In this document: piece by piece, positions 43,191-55,990 of the stretch | Position numbering within the stretch: the stretch's first letter is position 1 | How the letters are laid out: each line of letters starts with the position of its first letter | Assembly (NCBI RefSeq): GCF_000003815.2 | Contig: NC_049994.1 | Span: forward strand, 16,749,280 to 16,813,279 | Source: Branchiostoma floridae | Lineage: Eukaryota; Chordata; Leptocardii; Amphioxiformes; Branchiostomatidae | Length of the DNA: 64,000 nucleotides | Direction of reading: 5' to 3' | The notes under the pieces: generated by a model | Database searches by the model: none | What the model saw: the letters and a program-made list of their open reading frames with translations, nothing else | What the model was told of the DNA's origin: nothing | Translations under genes and position numbers: made by a program

Positions 43191-46100
43191 ACGAGTCTAC
43201 AGACAGCTTCATTGCAGGATGCGCTCATTGATATTTGCCACCGATAAGCAGGAGGCAGCAATATCCTTTGCAAAGGGATTGTCGCCAAAGACCCTGTCAT
43301 TTCATGCCTTCACCTTTTCCACATTTCTGTCACTGGTTAAGCCCTCCTACATGTCATTTTGGACTATAAGGATGAAAAGTGAAACTTTGGCACAACTTAG
43401 TTCTGTTGGGGCTTTGACCAGGCAATTGTTGTCATGCAGGTAGCGTAATGTAGAGTCAATACAGGCTCATGCATGCGATATCCTTGTACTTTTGTCCATG
43501 TGTGGAATGTGCAAATGTGTGGAGTTTCCTTCTCATCTTCACCTATCACTGGCTTGGACATCTAGCAGTTTAGGCTTTGGAATAACATTTCAAATGTGTT
43601 GATATATGCGATTTTCTTGTACTTTTGTGAACCGAATGTGTGGAGATTTCACTAAGCATACTCATCTAGTCTGTTTCCTTCTAATCACATATATCAATGG
43701 CTTTGTCATCTAGTAGTTTAGACTTTTGGATAACCTTTGAAATGTGTTGATATATAGACGTCCTGGGGGTTCAGGTGTCCTATCAGGTCCATCTGTAGAG
43801 CCCCAATTACCCTTCAGGTCCCTTGAACGCCGTTTCGTCTGATCAGGTCAATCATTTTAACAAAAACGTGTCACCTTCATAAAAGTTCCTTAAGGCGACC
43901 CCCATCGGTTGGTAAGTCGGAAGAAAACAACATTTAGATAGGGAGACAAGTCGGATGACTTTTGGCGCCAATTTGTCTGACTGCTTACCTTGAAACTTTT
44001 ATAGGCTGGCTGTTTTCGTTGCTTCAAAAGCTTACGGCCTCAGGAGTTGGTAACTGGTTCGGGCAGCTGCCATTTATGGGGCCTTTTGGCTGATTGCCTT
44101 TCGTTTTTCCACTTATTTCTGGGATGAGCTGACAGTCGTCAACTTGATAACCTATATGGCTTTTAGGCTAATGCGGCTTTTCTTTAACTTTCTGGAGTGT
44201 TCACCAACTTAGGCAGGCATAGAGTCTTCCTTACCTCCGTATATATATACATCCCAGAGGTTCATTCTGCGGGCCATCCGTGTCGAACAGAAATTACAAC
44301 ACCGTCAAGTTCGTTTTGGCAGTTTCTATTCTTCATGACAGTTCATCTCGCCAGTGATGGATTCTTCCATTGAGTTTTGTGGTCTTCCCCGTCTCGTACC
44401 GACTTGTTGCTTAGTGAACTTCACTCCGAGTACACCCGTCAGTGTAATGTGATCTGACAATGATAACTGATACCTACATCATGTGTAGGACTTCCTTGAA
44501 CAAGACGAAGCCCGGAGGATTGGTCGTCCAATACTTCCTCCGCAGTGGACGGTAACAAATAGAGTCATCAGTCACTTTTCCTTTGTGTTTTGATCAGACA
44601 GTGAGACGACAAAATTACAGCAGAGTCGTCAGAGCGAAACCGTCATTCCCTTGACAAATTCGAACGTCTTAAGCCCCGAGATCTCTTCCCGCATGTGTTC
44701 AGAAGCTTAGAGTTACCTGTAATGAAATAAGTAGCTTCTAGATTGAATGTCGTTTTAGATGTAAATATCAGCATGTCAAGGCTTAGCTGCCACACTACGG
44801 ACAATTAGGCAGCGAATTACCTGGCGGATTAGGCGCCCTTACGTTGGAAGCAGAAAGGTTTTTTGGCCAAATTTGATAATCTTAACTTTAGCTCGGTTCT
44901 GATGGAGAGCGAATGAATATCATTACCTCCATGAAGTGTTCATGGAGGTTATATTTTCATTAGCGTTTTTTGTGTGTCTCTGTCAGCAAGAACGGCTAGG
45001 TGGATTGATTTCATACTTGATGTGTTGGTGTGGTTTGAGAAAAGCTGGAAATGATTAGATGCTGGGAATCCTAGCGGCTTTTCTAGGTACTGTAGCGGTA
45101 CTTCCTGTTTTGATATCTCTAGTTCTGAACAAGCTATGGTCACGATATTGGGACGTTAGATAGCTCTTGTTGTAACATGCGTACTAAATCCTCTGTATTC
45201 ATATGCTATACTATAATACAGTAAAAAATGAGAAAGATCCTATCAAAAAGGTGGTGTGTTACGCCGAAGGGCGGTTATGCTGGCTATAGGTAAAGAAATA
45301 CCCAGCATCGTCTGTCATACATCTTCATTATTAGAATAAAGTTCCCGGCCCAGAAGCAAGTGCCGACGTCTCCACACAATCGAAAAACACATGTCCTGAA
45401 GACTGCCTCACTGCCACATTCTGGGCGCGCTGCCAGAAGAGCAATCTTTGTGGCGTGGATGTATGTTTTACCTTAAACTAAAAAAAATCCAAGCAAGAAA
45501 GGCACAATGCCAGCCTAGATAACACACACCATATCCATCATGTACTGTACTTGCGGATATCTTGCTTCCTTACTTGATCTCACACGTACGGCAAGGGTTT
45601 GGCATGAGGAATGGTGCCTAGAAATGATAACGCTTGGTTCACGGTGTCGGTACGCCGGTGTACACTATCGGGTTATGAATGTCCCATTTGTTAGTCTGTT
45701 CACTGACAGGCTGTGTACACAGGAGTCTGGTTATGATATTTAGTGACAAGCATCTTTGTAGCGTAGAATGGACCCATAGGCATAGCTGCATTTGTTTCAT
45801 ACCTTGAATACCATATGCACAACTGTAGACTATTATAGAGTCAGCATTCAGTTATCATCATCCGGGCGTGCTGGTTGCACACAAACAGCATTCACTATAT
45901 CATTATAATCATTTTGATTCAGCACGTATGATGTACAAATACACATAAATACATAATCCTCACTTTCCCAAGTGTGCTAGTGTGATATTGACTTTATATT
46001 GACTAATTTATTAGTTTTTTAGTTGACTATAGACTATTACAGTGTCTACATTCAGTATATCACGATGATTAATTGGATTCAGCCTTAACGATGTACGCAT

Positions 46101-47490
46101 ACATATAAGCGTCGCTTTCCTTAGCGTTGCAGTGTGATATTGGCTTCAATTCATTAGTTGTAAGTTAACAAAATATTGTACATTGGATGTTCTTACTTGT
46201 CTTATTTCTATTTTGCTGTTATTTATTTTATTCTAAGTACTTCTTTCCAGTGTATTTCAACCGTTTGAAACATATGTCGTAGATGGTTGTCTGAAACCAA
46301 GCAAAAGTTTTTTTCTAAATTTTTTAACTTCTATTTTGTTATTGACTTTAAGTTACAATTCATAGAAATGTAAAATCCCACGCAGTGCCCAACAGTTAGT
46401 ATTATAGCAGCTTCTAATGATACAAAACGACCCCTGCAGTCTTGGCCATAGATCAGTGTCATGGTGGGCCATTCAACTGGGCCCCTGATGAAGACAATAT
46501 GGCTGATCTGTGACATTTGTTCCTTTCATCATTGAATAGAATACTACTAATGGGAGTCTCGTCGCCTCTAAAGCTGTCAGGATGATTCGTCTTTATGTAA
46601 ACTTGCTCTCTGGCCATTAACAAAGACTCCTGATTGAAGAGAAGAGATCCATCGTGACGAGGTGCTGCACTTTGGGTCCGTATCTGGCCGAATTCTGCCA
46701 ACGCTGCACATGAAAAGTCTTGTGTTCGATATCTAATCATAGGAGTATGCTACAAAAGGCAGTTGTTGAGAGAAGGTGGGGCCAGAGGGCAAGTAGAGAT
46801 CTATATATTGCGAGGAAACATTGAGCCGTAAGTGCTTCGGTTCCTGCTGCACACTTGTTTGGTATCTCCACCAATACGCAAGTGTCAGGAGGCTTCTGCG
46901 AAGTTGGTAATTGGATTTTGTGTATGTGGAGCAAAAGTGAGTGCTGGAGAAAGGGGAGACATTTATTGCAACCGACATCCAAGTCAGCTTGAAAGTTACT
47001 TCCATTACGATCGGATCTCCTGAGTTTTGTTAAGAGCACCTAATGGCCATTTTAACCAGAAAACGCATGCCTTTCGGCTTGATGTAGCCTCCGGCAACGT
47101 TTCAGGCAAACCTATTAGGCCCTCAGTTGCTATATTTTAATTTGTTCCAATTCTGTGACAGAAGGCGTCTGTTGAATCCCTAGTGTTGCCATTTAATAAG
47201 AGAGTCCTGCTCTTTTTGTTTGCTACAAAATTGACGTCGGGGGAGATTTGTGTTCCTGGTCCCTTGGGAAGTCGCAGTTTCGTGAACCAGTGTGATTCGA
47301 ATATCGCTGATATGGCAACAATACCAAAACTATAAACTTTAAACCAACTCTACTTTACGAGACTTTCTGCGTCTTTCAGAGACATAATTGTAGGGTGAAG
47401 AAAAACTATCCTCAACTTGGATGAAGAATGATGCTTTTGTAACAAGTTAGTAGTAGTAGTAGTACAATGTGGCATTGCTGAGGCTCACGG
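43191..47490. other. Intergenic; no gene called
   Basis: A plus-strand frame at 43219-43443 lies between a TTGCAG and a CAG|GTAGCG but has no recognised family or partners. 44924-44950 is a small hairpin (ACCTCCATGAAG/CATGGAGGT). Overlapping minus frames at 46459-47039 look incidental. Confidence 0.4.
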
Positions 47491-47520
47491 GTTTGGCCTA
47501 GCACACTAGGATCAGGGACA

Positions 47521-47756
47521 ATTCTTAAGATTTCTTCGGATCGGTGGTCTAATAGTAGAAATTTGACAAATGAAAAAATAGTACGCTAGAGGAGTCGGCC
47601 GGCCAGAGGAGTTATTGCCACACCACGGAACTCCTCTGGCCGACCGACCCCCTCAGCGTACTATTGTTTCTGTTTGTCACATTTCTACTATTATAGACCA
47701 CCGATCCGCGGAGCCTAGTAAAGGCCATCATCATAGGCCATTCTAAAGATTTCTTC
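47521..47756. mobile_element. Long foldback element flanked by 17 bp direct repeats
   Basis: Arms of about 80 bp: GGATCGGTGGTCTAATAGTA, AATAGTACGC and GGCCAGAGGAGTT on the left are mirrored by AACTCCTCTGGCC, GCGTACTATT and TATAGACCACCGATCC on the right, with a short loop near 47615-47628. ATTCTTAAGATTTCTTC (47521-47537) and ATTCTAAAGATTTCTTC (47740-47756) flank it directly. Confidence 0.75.
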
Positions 47757-49123
47757 ATGTAGTGCCATGGCCACCACACTGGGTGACTGCCATCTTTTTG
47801 CACTCCTTGTAAAAAATCAATGATTCCTCATTACGTGATAATTACATACCGAATCACTCAAGCATCCACAGCAGTAACCAGAAACCCGCACGTCTGTGCA
47901 ATCACCGTGGCAAAGGTGACACATTTTCCTAGGACTAATTCAAGCGTGAATGTACAGAATTAACCTCAAGCTTCCGAACAAGACAAAATAATGAAAACTA
48001 TCTATTGGGGAGAGAAACTAACAATTAAGGCATCATTCAGGGTTAGCTGTGACACGTGTGTTATCTGTACCCTTTGTAAATGGAAAAGCTGTTGGCCTTC
48101 GGAGGGGTCAAGCAGTGTTGCAGCTGATGAGACCTTTGACCTTATCACCTGACCCCTAGATCCAATGATAAACCTGCCATACGAGAGACTTGATCTTTTG
48201 TGCTTCGGGGCACAGAACATAAGATATTGCTTTCTCAGCTCAAGTTTATAGAGTAAACCTATGAAAGTTTTATGCTTTATGTCGTTTAATCAAGAGCAGT
48301 GCAGGTTGAACATAAAAGGATAAGCCGCTAGTCCTTTGAACGATGATTTTGAGTAGCTTAAGGATATAAGTACCATAAACGTTTTTATGGCACATCCTTA
48401 ATACCCGAGCCTCCGATTTACAAACATGACACGGTAATGGCTTTCAGTAGTCGCAAATCTGGGAGGAGCAAGCTTTTGAAATAAAAGGAGGTAATATTTT
48501 TTTATATATTGCATAATGTTCGTATTTGTAACGTTTAATTGATAAAAGACTGTCAATTTGTTAACGTTGATATCAACGATTTCTTGTGAATGATATTAAA
48601 AGCGTGCAATATGATAGAGGAAAGATTAGAAACACATGGTTTGTACATGGTAGCAACCAGCACAGCACATGGAATAGCTAAGATTATGAAAAGTCTTTAA
48701 GAATGCTGTAAAGAATGGGTGGCATTAAGTTGGATATCGCACACTTGCTACTTTATTGCGTCATTAAATCACTACGTGACACCATTGTACTGAAGAGACC
48801 TAATAAATCAGCCATTGGCGGTCACAAAGCCACTGTAACAAAGTGACCAATCACGATCCATCTCGGAAACACTATTACGACTGCTAACATCAGATTAGAA
48901 GGCAATGGCATGCAGCTAGTTCCTCATACAATTAATCTGGGATATCATATATCTGCAGTTTCATTGCAGTTGACGCCGATTTGGGGGATAAATAATGTTC
49001 TCATCGCAGCACTCTGTGAGAAATAACCAACATGGGGTATACAGATTAATGATCATCCTATAAGAAGCAATGAAAAGTCCGAAACGAGTAAAGTTGTTTA
49101 TCCCTGTCGCCATTATTTCATTC
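47757..49123. other. No gene seen
   Basis: Short frames only. There is no repeat beyond simple AT-rich runs. Confidence 0.4.
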
Positions 49124-49370
49124 TTAAGGTGCACTCTCACTGCACTTGCGTCAAGCTTGCGTCACTGCGGGGTTCGAAAGATACTCAACGAATTTCAGAG
49201 ATAAAGAACGAATTTTTGTGTATTTTGTCGTCTTCTAAGCCACACTTTTATGTATTACACAATATCTAATTTATAAAAAATTAGATATTATAAATAACAA
49301 AACAGTGACGCAGTGACCGAACCCCGCAGTGACGCAAGCTTGACGCAAGTGCAGTGAGAAACAACCTTAA
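49124..49370. mobile_element. TTAAGGTG MITE, copy 3 (247 bp)
   Basis: TTAAGGTGCACTCTCACTGC and GTGCAGTGAGAAACAACCTT (then AA) are the ends. The subterminal segments CTTGCGTCAAGCTTGCGTCA and TGACGCAAGCTTGACGCAAG are also mirrored. An internal palindrome (ATATCTAATTTATAAAAAAT...) sits at the centre. Confidence 0.85.
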
Positions 49371-52195
49371 CTCCCGACATGGTAACCGTATGTCCAGAGG
49401 ATGTTCTCAGGATTCGGCTCCAGTGACTCGTGAAAATTGGTGAATCGATGCACGCGTTATGAGCACAAAGGCTTGCTCATGCACGTAATTCACGCTTTTA
49501 ATTTCTGGCCGGTTTGCACGGAAACATGTCTGGATTTGTCGCCCTGTCGACACGCTCTGTGACCTGAATACCCACCACCAGTTCACGTGAACAATCAATA
49601 CGACGTGTGGCCGGGTGTGTTGAAAAGACCAAAGGGTTGATATATAGATATCATGGCGGTCGCCTGTTCATCTACTCCGTAGCCCCTACTTAACCCACGC
49701 TACCCTCTATCTCTACTATCTTGGTCGGCCGCCGTCACACTATAAGACGTATGTCCGAGATAGCGCACGTTGGCAAAGAAGGCTTAGACGTGAAGTATGT
49801 CACTGGATGTTGTTTACTGATAAGGCTTCATCTTCCTTGACAAATACCCAGATGAGAGGATGAGAGGACTAAATCGTACCCCTTCCCGGAGATTTAGCAC
49901 CCAAACGCCGGGCAGAGCCAATTTCCGTTTTGTTTGTCATGCATTAAGGGAGGACATCAAGCACTTTCCCCTTAACTTTCCTCAGCTTTTCATTTGTCAG
50001 ACCTAACAGCGAAGTTGTCGTTAATTTCTCAACGACACCACAAAGATTTGGCTCCAGATAGCGCTGTCCAGATTCTTCTGAAGAATTATTTAGCCATCTC
50101 TAACGAACTAGTTACGACCGCAGTAGGACTCTTCATGATCAGGGCCCTTTTAGGCTCTTTCCTTAAGTCACTCCGATGTCGTAGTCAGGAGGCCGCTTTA
50201 ACTTAAGAATGACAAACAGTGTTCCACAACTTCGATATTGAAGATTAGGAGTCCGATGCACTTAAATCGGTATCTACAGAGGTCAATGGCACATAAAATT
50301 TAAGGCATGGGTTTCTTTGCCTTTAAATCAACGCATTTCAGCATCAAGTCTGTTATCCACTGTTTTCATCACCACTGATGTCGTATTTCCCAGGGGAGCA
50401 TGTCTGTCTTCTCTTGAATTATTTCCTCACCTTATCGGTCGAAGAAAATCTAGGGCACGGGGTTTGGTAAGGCAGACGCAATGCATCTTACTAACATGTT
50501 TTACTCTCACAGATATAGTATCTCCCTCGCTGAGCAGAATTCAATTTAGGTCACAGTATATTTCATGGGAGGCCCGCAGCTTGCCTCTGCCTTTTGTCAG
50601 CCCTCCCCGGCAGTTCCAATCCCATTTAATCATGAAATTTGACTGCATTTACCATGCTTAAAACTAAGATGACCGCTGTCCGGACTGACCTTGCCAAACG
50701 CGCAAGGTTGTTGACTCATATCGTTTCCGTTTTAGGCTACAGCAAGTAAGCTTCACGGATGACATCCTCTGCAGACTAGAAATCTAATTCGAGAGGGCGA
50801 AAAACGAGATAGGTAAAATAAAAAGAAACAAAACAAAGAAGATGTCTTACTTTTTTGAATATAGGCCATGACCATTTTAGCAAAAATTGCTGTGACGAAA
50901 CGTGCTATCACATCCAAAGAGTCTTTCGTTAAAAGTGCACAGGTGACTGCAACTGAACTCAAGGCTACAACACTTGTGTCACTTGTACAACTTCCGAACT
51001 AGTACCACGCCCACAGCCATATTCAAGCCTATCTCACTTGTGTTACCTCTACACCTACACTCATTGCAACCTCGCTAGTGTCGCTTCTTCAAGTACACAA
51101 AGCTACGTACTACACAGCATGTTTGCCATCCGCAAACCATACGGAATCAGACGAAAATCAATGCGCGCGCTGATGTCATCCATAAAACTTACTTCTTCTG
51201 CCCTTACTGATACCTCACGTGAACCCATACACCCATTGGGTGTTCCTGTTACCGAATCTCTTTGAAGAGCACTTTGTTGTGTATGGAGCATGAACAGAGG
51301 TAATAGCAGTTGCTGCAATCACTTTTAACACAGGTATCAAATGGCGTGCGTTGGTCACAGTAACTTTCACGGCCTTTGGTCTATTGGCGTGGTCACGCAA
51401 AATGCACGGCTTCAAAGATTCCCCGAGATGCCGGAAAATAAAACTCTAATTGGGTTTTGACAAGTTTCCGATGGCTAATAGGGGACCGTTGCTCGGTCGA
51501 AGTTAAAAGCCCGTTGAAATTATACTGGCCTAATGGATCTGTCTTGGTTTGGAGAAACAGTGTCTCGGTGGTGCTGTATCTCTGGCAGTAGCCATTTACT
51601 GTATGGTGTAAAGTGGAGACGGTGGAATAACACATCAATAGCCTGGTATTCTTCCTATTCTGGCCCTAACCAGATACTGGTAGACGTAACAACTACTGAG
51701 TATGGCAGCCCAGACAATAGCAAGAAATAGTCTTGTCTTGAAATGATAAAGTTACCGACCAAGGATTGATGTGCTCAGATTTTCGTACTTTCCTAGAACT
51801 GTCATTGTGTTGATCTCGCTGCCATCAGGTACAGTAGAAGCATCTTCACTCGGTAGCTTTTAACAGACTTGCAGTCTGATGTGTAAAGTTTGTTTGTTTG
51901 TTTGTTTATTTATAGGGTCAAAAATGTATCACCATACTCTGGTGCTTTTCAGTGATGCCCTGGGGGGGGGGGGGGGGATTTTGTCAAATACATGAGAATT
52001 ACAACACAAGTAACAAAAGGTTACGTAAATCTCAAACTGGTACACCTATAGGTGTATGATATAACCAGCTGCTGTCGCGCCGATTACCATTTCGCCGAAG
52101 GGCTATGAACAGGCTGGTTTATCCGGCCATGTAGGTACAGATGAAGAAACTGGTTCGCTTCTCCGATTGCTCTACTCGGACTGCAGCTAGAGTAG
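49371..52195. other. Intergenic, no gene recognised
   Basis: 50733-50775 is a lone end of the GGCTACAGCAAGTA element family. 51890-51910 is a GTTTGTTTGTTTATTTATAG run leading to a 17-base G run near 51961, probably a minus-strand retroelement tail. Open frames at 49994-50206 and 50317-50661 are unsupported. Confidence 0.4.
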
Positions 52196-52199
52196 GATG

Positions 52200-52372
52200 G
52201 TTCCCAGGCTAACGCATCCACTAGTGATGGCAACAGAAGATGATGGAAGCTGTCATCATTATTATAGCCTGGATGAGAAGGGTCAGGGTCTGAAATTGAA
52301 CCCATGACCCTCGCTTTGCGGGTCTGATTCCGCACTACTCTACCACTGGCGGATTTGGGCTCAAGAAACACT
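52200..52372 (-). mobile_element. tRNA-derived SINE-like element, minus strand
   Basis: On the minus strand GCCAGTGGTAGAGTAGTGCG (A-box side) and GGGTCATGGGTTCAATTTCA (B-box side) form a tRNA-like head. It is followed by a TAGCCTGGGAACCATCC segment. The anticodon arm is degenerate, so a functional tRNA is unlikely. Confidence 0.5.
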
Positions 52373-53903
52373 CATGAGTAACACCCATTTGGCCACTGAT
52401 GCGTTCCTATCGGAAAAAGAGGTCTTCCAATTTCGTGGCCTTCTCACAGCAAGTCATAAATCATCCCCCGATCTGGCTTTTTCCACCACAGAATGTGTTG
52501 TCTTTGCCTGTCTATTCAACTTACGTCATTCGCCTGATCATATCATATCATGACCCACCGTATCAACTAATGTGAATCCCATCCAAGAAGCGTCGCGGAA
52601 TATGCACTTGGCTGTCTGTTCCTGACCCCTCCGGGCCTCGAGGGCAGACTATTCCCCGCTTTCATTTCCTACCGTCAGTAAGAGGGATTAGAAGTGTCCG
52701 GCCCAGCAGGAAGGGCCCAGTCTGGTGATCTTCCGCGACTCCCGAGATTCGTCACAACTCGCAGTCGATGAATCCTGGGACGGTGTTTCTTTTGAAGTGA
52801 AACATCTCTCACAGAGTTAAGCCATTCAGGTGGCTGTGATGAACACAGGAGAAGCACCTCCTGTCAGTTTCAACACGTACTTAAACATTTTTCTTTCCCT
52901 TTCTTACCGCGCGTTCTTAACTGGGGTTACCACCTTTCTCTTTCTTATCTCGTCCGTCTAAGTGATAAAGGTTGATCTACACAGCTGAATGCGTCATTTC
53001 ATCTTTCTTCTACTCGGTGGGATGGTGCGGGGGCGAAGTTTGGAAGTTTTCCTGATGTCGGTCTTTTCCGTGATATACCGCCAACACACTCTTTCTTTTA
53101 TCTTCGGGACATGTGTGCGCTTGCTGATTTACCTTGAAGGGAAACTCCGAATGGCTGCGGACACATCTTCGTCGAACAAATGGTTCCTCGTGGAATCAAA
53201 GACGTTTTATGCGGAGCACGTGAGAAAAGAGGCATCGCCTCATCACATGGGATATAGGACAATGTATCTCATTCATTCCTTCATGACTGCAAGTCTCCTA
53301 CAGAATACACAAGCATCGTGGCGGCTCAACTCGCATCGTAATCGTAAAAAAAGTTTTCAAACTAAGTTTATTATGACTTCCATCTTTCAGAAAAAATGTG
53401 ATCTTTGCTTTGATCTCGGCCCTTCCTTGCGTTCATGCACCAAGGGTTACATCTGATTTATTTTGTCATTTTCTTGTCCACGCCGTAACTCCAACCCCAA
53501 CACAGGAAGACAGATTCTCTATCATATCGCAGCTCCATCTTCCTTTGTGCTCAGGCACTGACAGATGAAGCCGTGTTCACCCGAGCTTCATTGCTTCTCC
53601 TGACCCAAAAATAAAAATCCGCCGATAAAAAAGCACACACAAATGCGAAGGTTGTTTCTAAGCAGCCTTGACTTTCATAAAACAGCACAGCATAAAAATG
53701 CTTTTAAGCCAGGGTACTGTAGCTATGATGGCAATGCTAATCAAACCATGGCGTGTTTTATGATGAGGATGACGCAAATGGCGTAGTGCGGTACTGTGGC
53801 TGCCGTTTTTGGCTCGCTGTCGAAAGTCTTGCGAGGATAAGATGCGTCATACAGAACTTCCTGTTATTAATCTTAAGGGAAACAGCCTAATTATTCTGGC
53901 TTA
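52373..53903. other. No gene called
   Basis: The longest frame, 52989-53456 (plus, 155 codons), has no family resemblance, low coding character and no splice support. Confidence 0.4.
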
Positions 53904-54113
53904 GGGCTCTGTGACAAACGTCGTGTGATCGTCGTACGATGACTAACTTAAGGCATTCTTTGGAGCGCAATGCATGTGTCCTGCAACGTTCACCTGTCTT
54001 GCTACACGAGAGGTACCGGTGTCTAAGGTACTTGGTTCTGTCACAGCCTGCATGAAAACCCTACAGCATAAAAATCGTACGATGATCGTACGATATGTGT
54101 GACCGCGCCCATA
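53904..54113. mobile_element. GGGCGCGGTCACA MITE, copy 2 (about 210 bp)
   Basis: The left GGGCTCTGTGACAAACGTCG and GATCGTCGTACGAT are mirrored by the right ATCGTACGATGATCGTACGA and TGTGTGACCGCGCCC. The right end repeats the palindrome ATCGTACGAT twice. Confidence 0.75.
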
Positions 54114-54343
54114 AGCCGAGATACAGAAGTTGCATGATATGGTTGTCGTCTGAACACTCAGTCTAAGTGTTTAATAGGGGTAATGCCAAACGTTGAAGTG
54201 CCATCTGTGCCGTAATGAAGCGTTATCAGCATATCTTTACCATACTTGTTTTTTTATGTCATCGTTACCTTGATACATGTCATGTCATCGAGGTGGTTTC
54301 ACACATGCATATGTATGTCAAGTCCGTATGAGGCCCGTATTGA

Positions 54344-54551
54344 AGTCTAAGCCTCTATCAGGCTCCAGAGGTCACTGGAAAAATAGTGGAAATTGGACAA
54401 ATAAAGCCAGATAACAGATAACACGTCAGAGGAGTTAGCTGGTTGCATAGCATACTCGTTGGACAGCTAACTCCTCTGGCATGTTTTGTGTCTATTCTTG
54501 TGCAATTTCTGCCTTTTTCCTAGAGACCTATGGAGCCCGGTAGAGTCTAAG
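54344..54551. mobile_element. Foldback MITE with CCTCTATCAGGCTCC ends
   Basis: Outer arms CCTCTATCAGGCTCCAGAGG and CCTATGGAGCCCGGTAGAG, and inner arms CAGAGGAGTTAGCT and AGCTAACTCCTCTG, are inverted. AGTCTAAG occurs at both borders (54344-54351 and 54544-54551). It is related to the solo palindrome at 1011-1054 and shares the GAGGAGTT core with 47521-47756. Confidence 0.7.
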
Positions 54552-55794
54552 AATTCCATACTGACTTAATACGGACTTAAATGTATACGCACGTGCGAAT
54601 TCGACTGTAGTTCAGCAATGTAGCAGCATGTAAAGCATGCATGGGAAATCACCAAGGGTCACGTCTCACGTTGTGACATCGTGCATGCACTTGGCCGTGG
54701 CCTCTAAATCACAGCATTTCCTCGATATTTGACAGCATAAGTATACACATGGTAAAAACGGGTGTTTAGGAAAGCGTACGATGAATACGTATTGACCAGA
54801 ACGATTGTTAGTGCGACATATTGCCTGCCAGCTGCATGTTCCACAGTCAGATGGTAATGAGGGAACACCTGCAGCGATCCAGACGTTACTTAACCGGATT
54901 CCTGGTCCTGTGGGTGCCACGGTTCTGTCTAAGTACAAATATAGAGACACAAATTGCTTATAGAAAGCACAAATTGCTTATATTAAGCCTTCTACTCAAG
55001 GCTCACTTCATACCTCATACCAGGCTTATACCAGGTTTCTTCAGTCAAACTTGGTCTAAAACAGTTTTAGACCAAGTTTATGTTGTTTACATGATCGTAT
55101 AGGCCTTTAACACGTCAGCGAGCATCGGATACTCCATCAAACAGATTCCTTTGTAGCGGAAATGAACCACTGGAAGTATCGCCCATTCACATGTTTTCAC
55201 AGATATTTAGTTCCAGATTCAGGTTTACACCTGGCCATGATCCTCTGGACCTAGACCGTACCTGTACATGAAAATTTCTGTACCGGCACCCACCCTTAAG
55301 TGAAGGTAGACCCGCAGGTACTTTTCATAAACATGATCCCTTTTGTTTCACTTTTCGATCAAAGCTGTTCCTTCAAGAAATGAGCCCAGGCCTTCAAGTA
55401 AATCATTTCATTTGACTCCACCGTATCCAGGAGCTCGATGATTGACAGTTCCCTGACCCAAGGGTCAAAGGTGGACGATTGACGTACTCTCCAGCTCTAT
55501 CCTCTCCGAGTGAGGTGCATTGTGTCGATTCGAATTCAAAGTAAACCTGATTTAATTACGATGATCCACTTGAGGGTTTCGCTTTCAGCATTGCTTTAAG
55601 GAACAGCTTTTGTCGAAGAGTCTAGAGAAGGGAGGATGTTTGAATGATATTTGTGTACCCACTTTCAAAGGACGAATGTCGGAATGCTAAAGGAAGGTGA
55701 TATAACTTCTTCTTCACACCCTTATCACCCTGACGCCTCTAGGCCTGAGGGCCTGTAAGTTGTCAGTCTCCGGACAAAAGATCTCCATTCTCCT
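54552..55794. other. No gene seen
   Basis: A perfect 17 bp palindrome-type repeat CTTGGTCTAAAACAGTTTTA GACCAAG lies at about 55050-55076 and a direct repeat CACAAATTGCTTATA at about 54950 and 54969. Nothing else is recognised. Confidence 0.4.
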
Positions 55795-55990
55795 CTCTCT
55801 ATAAGGCCATGTCCTTGACTTTATGAAAGTTTGGTTCTTCTTTACTTGTTGTTTCCTTAATCTGGTGTATCCACCGCTTTCTTGGTCTGTTGGCCTCTTC
55901 TTTTTTGGTTTCCGGTTGAAAATTCTTTTGACGTCTCTGTGTCTGGCATTCTATACAAATGTCCGAACCATTTCTGTTGGTTTCTTTCAA
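55795..55990 (-). pseudogene. Non-LTR retrotransposon reverse-transcriptase tail, frameshifted
   Basis: On the minus strand one frame starts WFGHLYRMPDT and the adjacent frame continues with KEEANRPRKRWIHQIKE. The WFGH..RM..T and K.RP..RW...I pattern is typical of the end of LINE ORF2 proteins. A frameshift separates the two parts, so it is a dead copy. Confidence 0.65.

Noticed and set aside
43218-43440. Exon-like plus-strand stretch (MRSLIFATDKQEAAISFAKG...)
   Set aside because: It has an AG before and CAG|GTAGCG after, but no recognised family, no partner exons, and it lies next to a transposon end.
52989-53456. 155-codon plus-strand frame
   Set aside because: Length is notable, but composition is irregular and nothing family-like or exon-like is seen.
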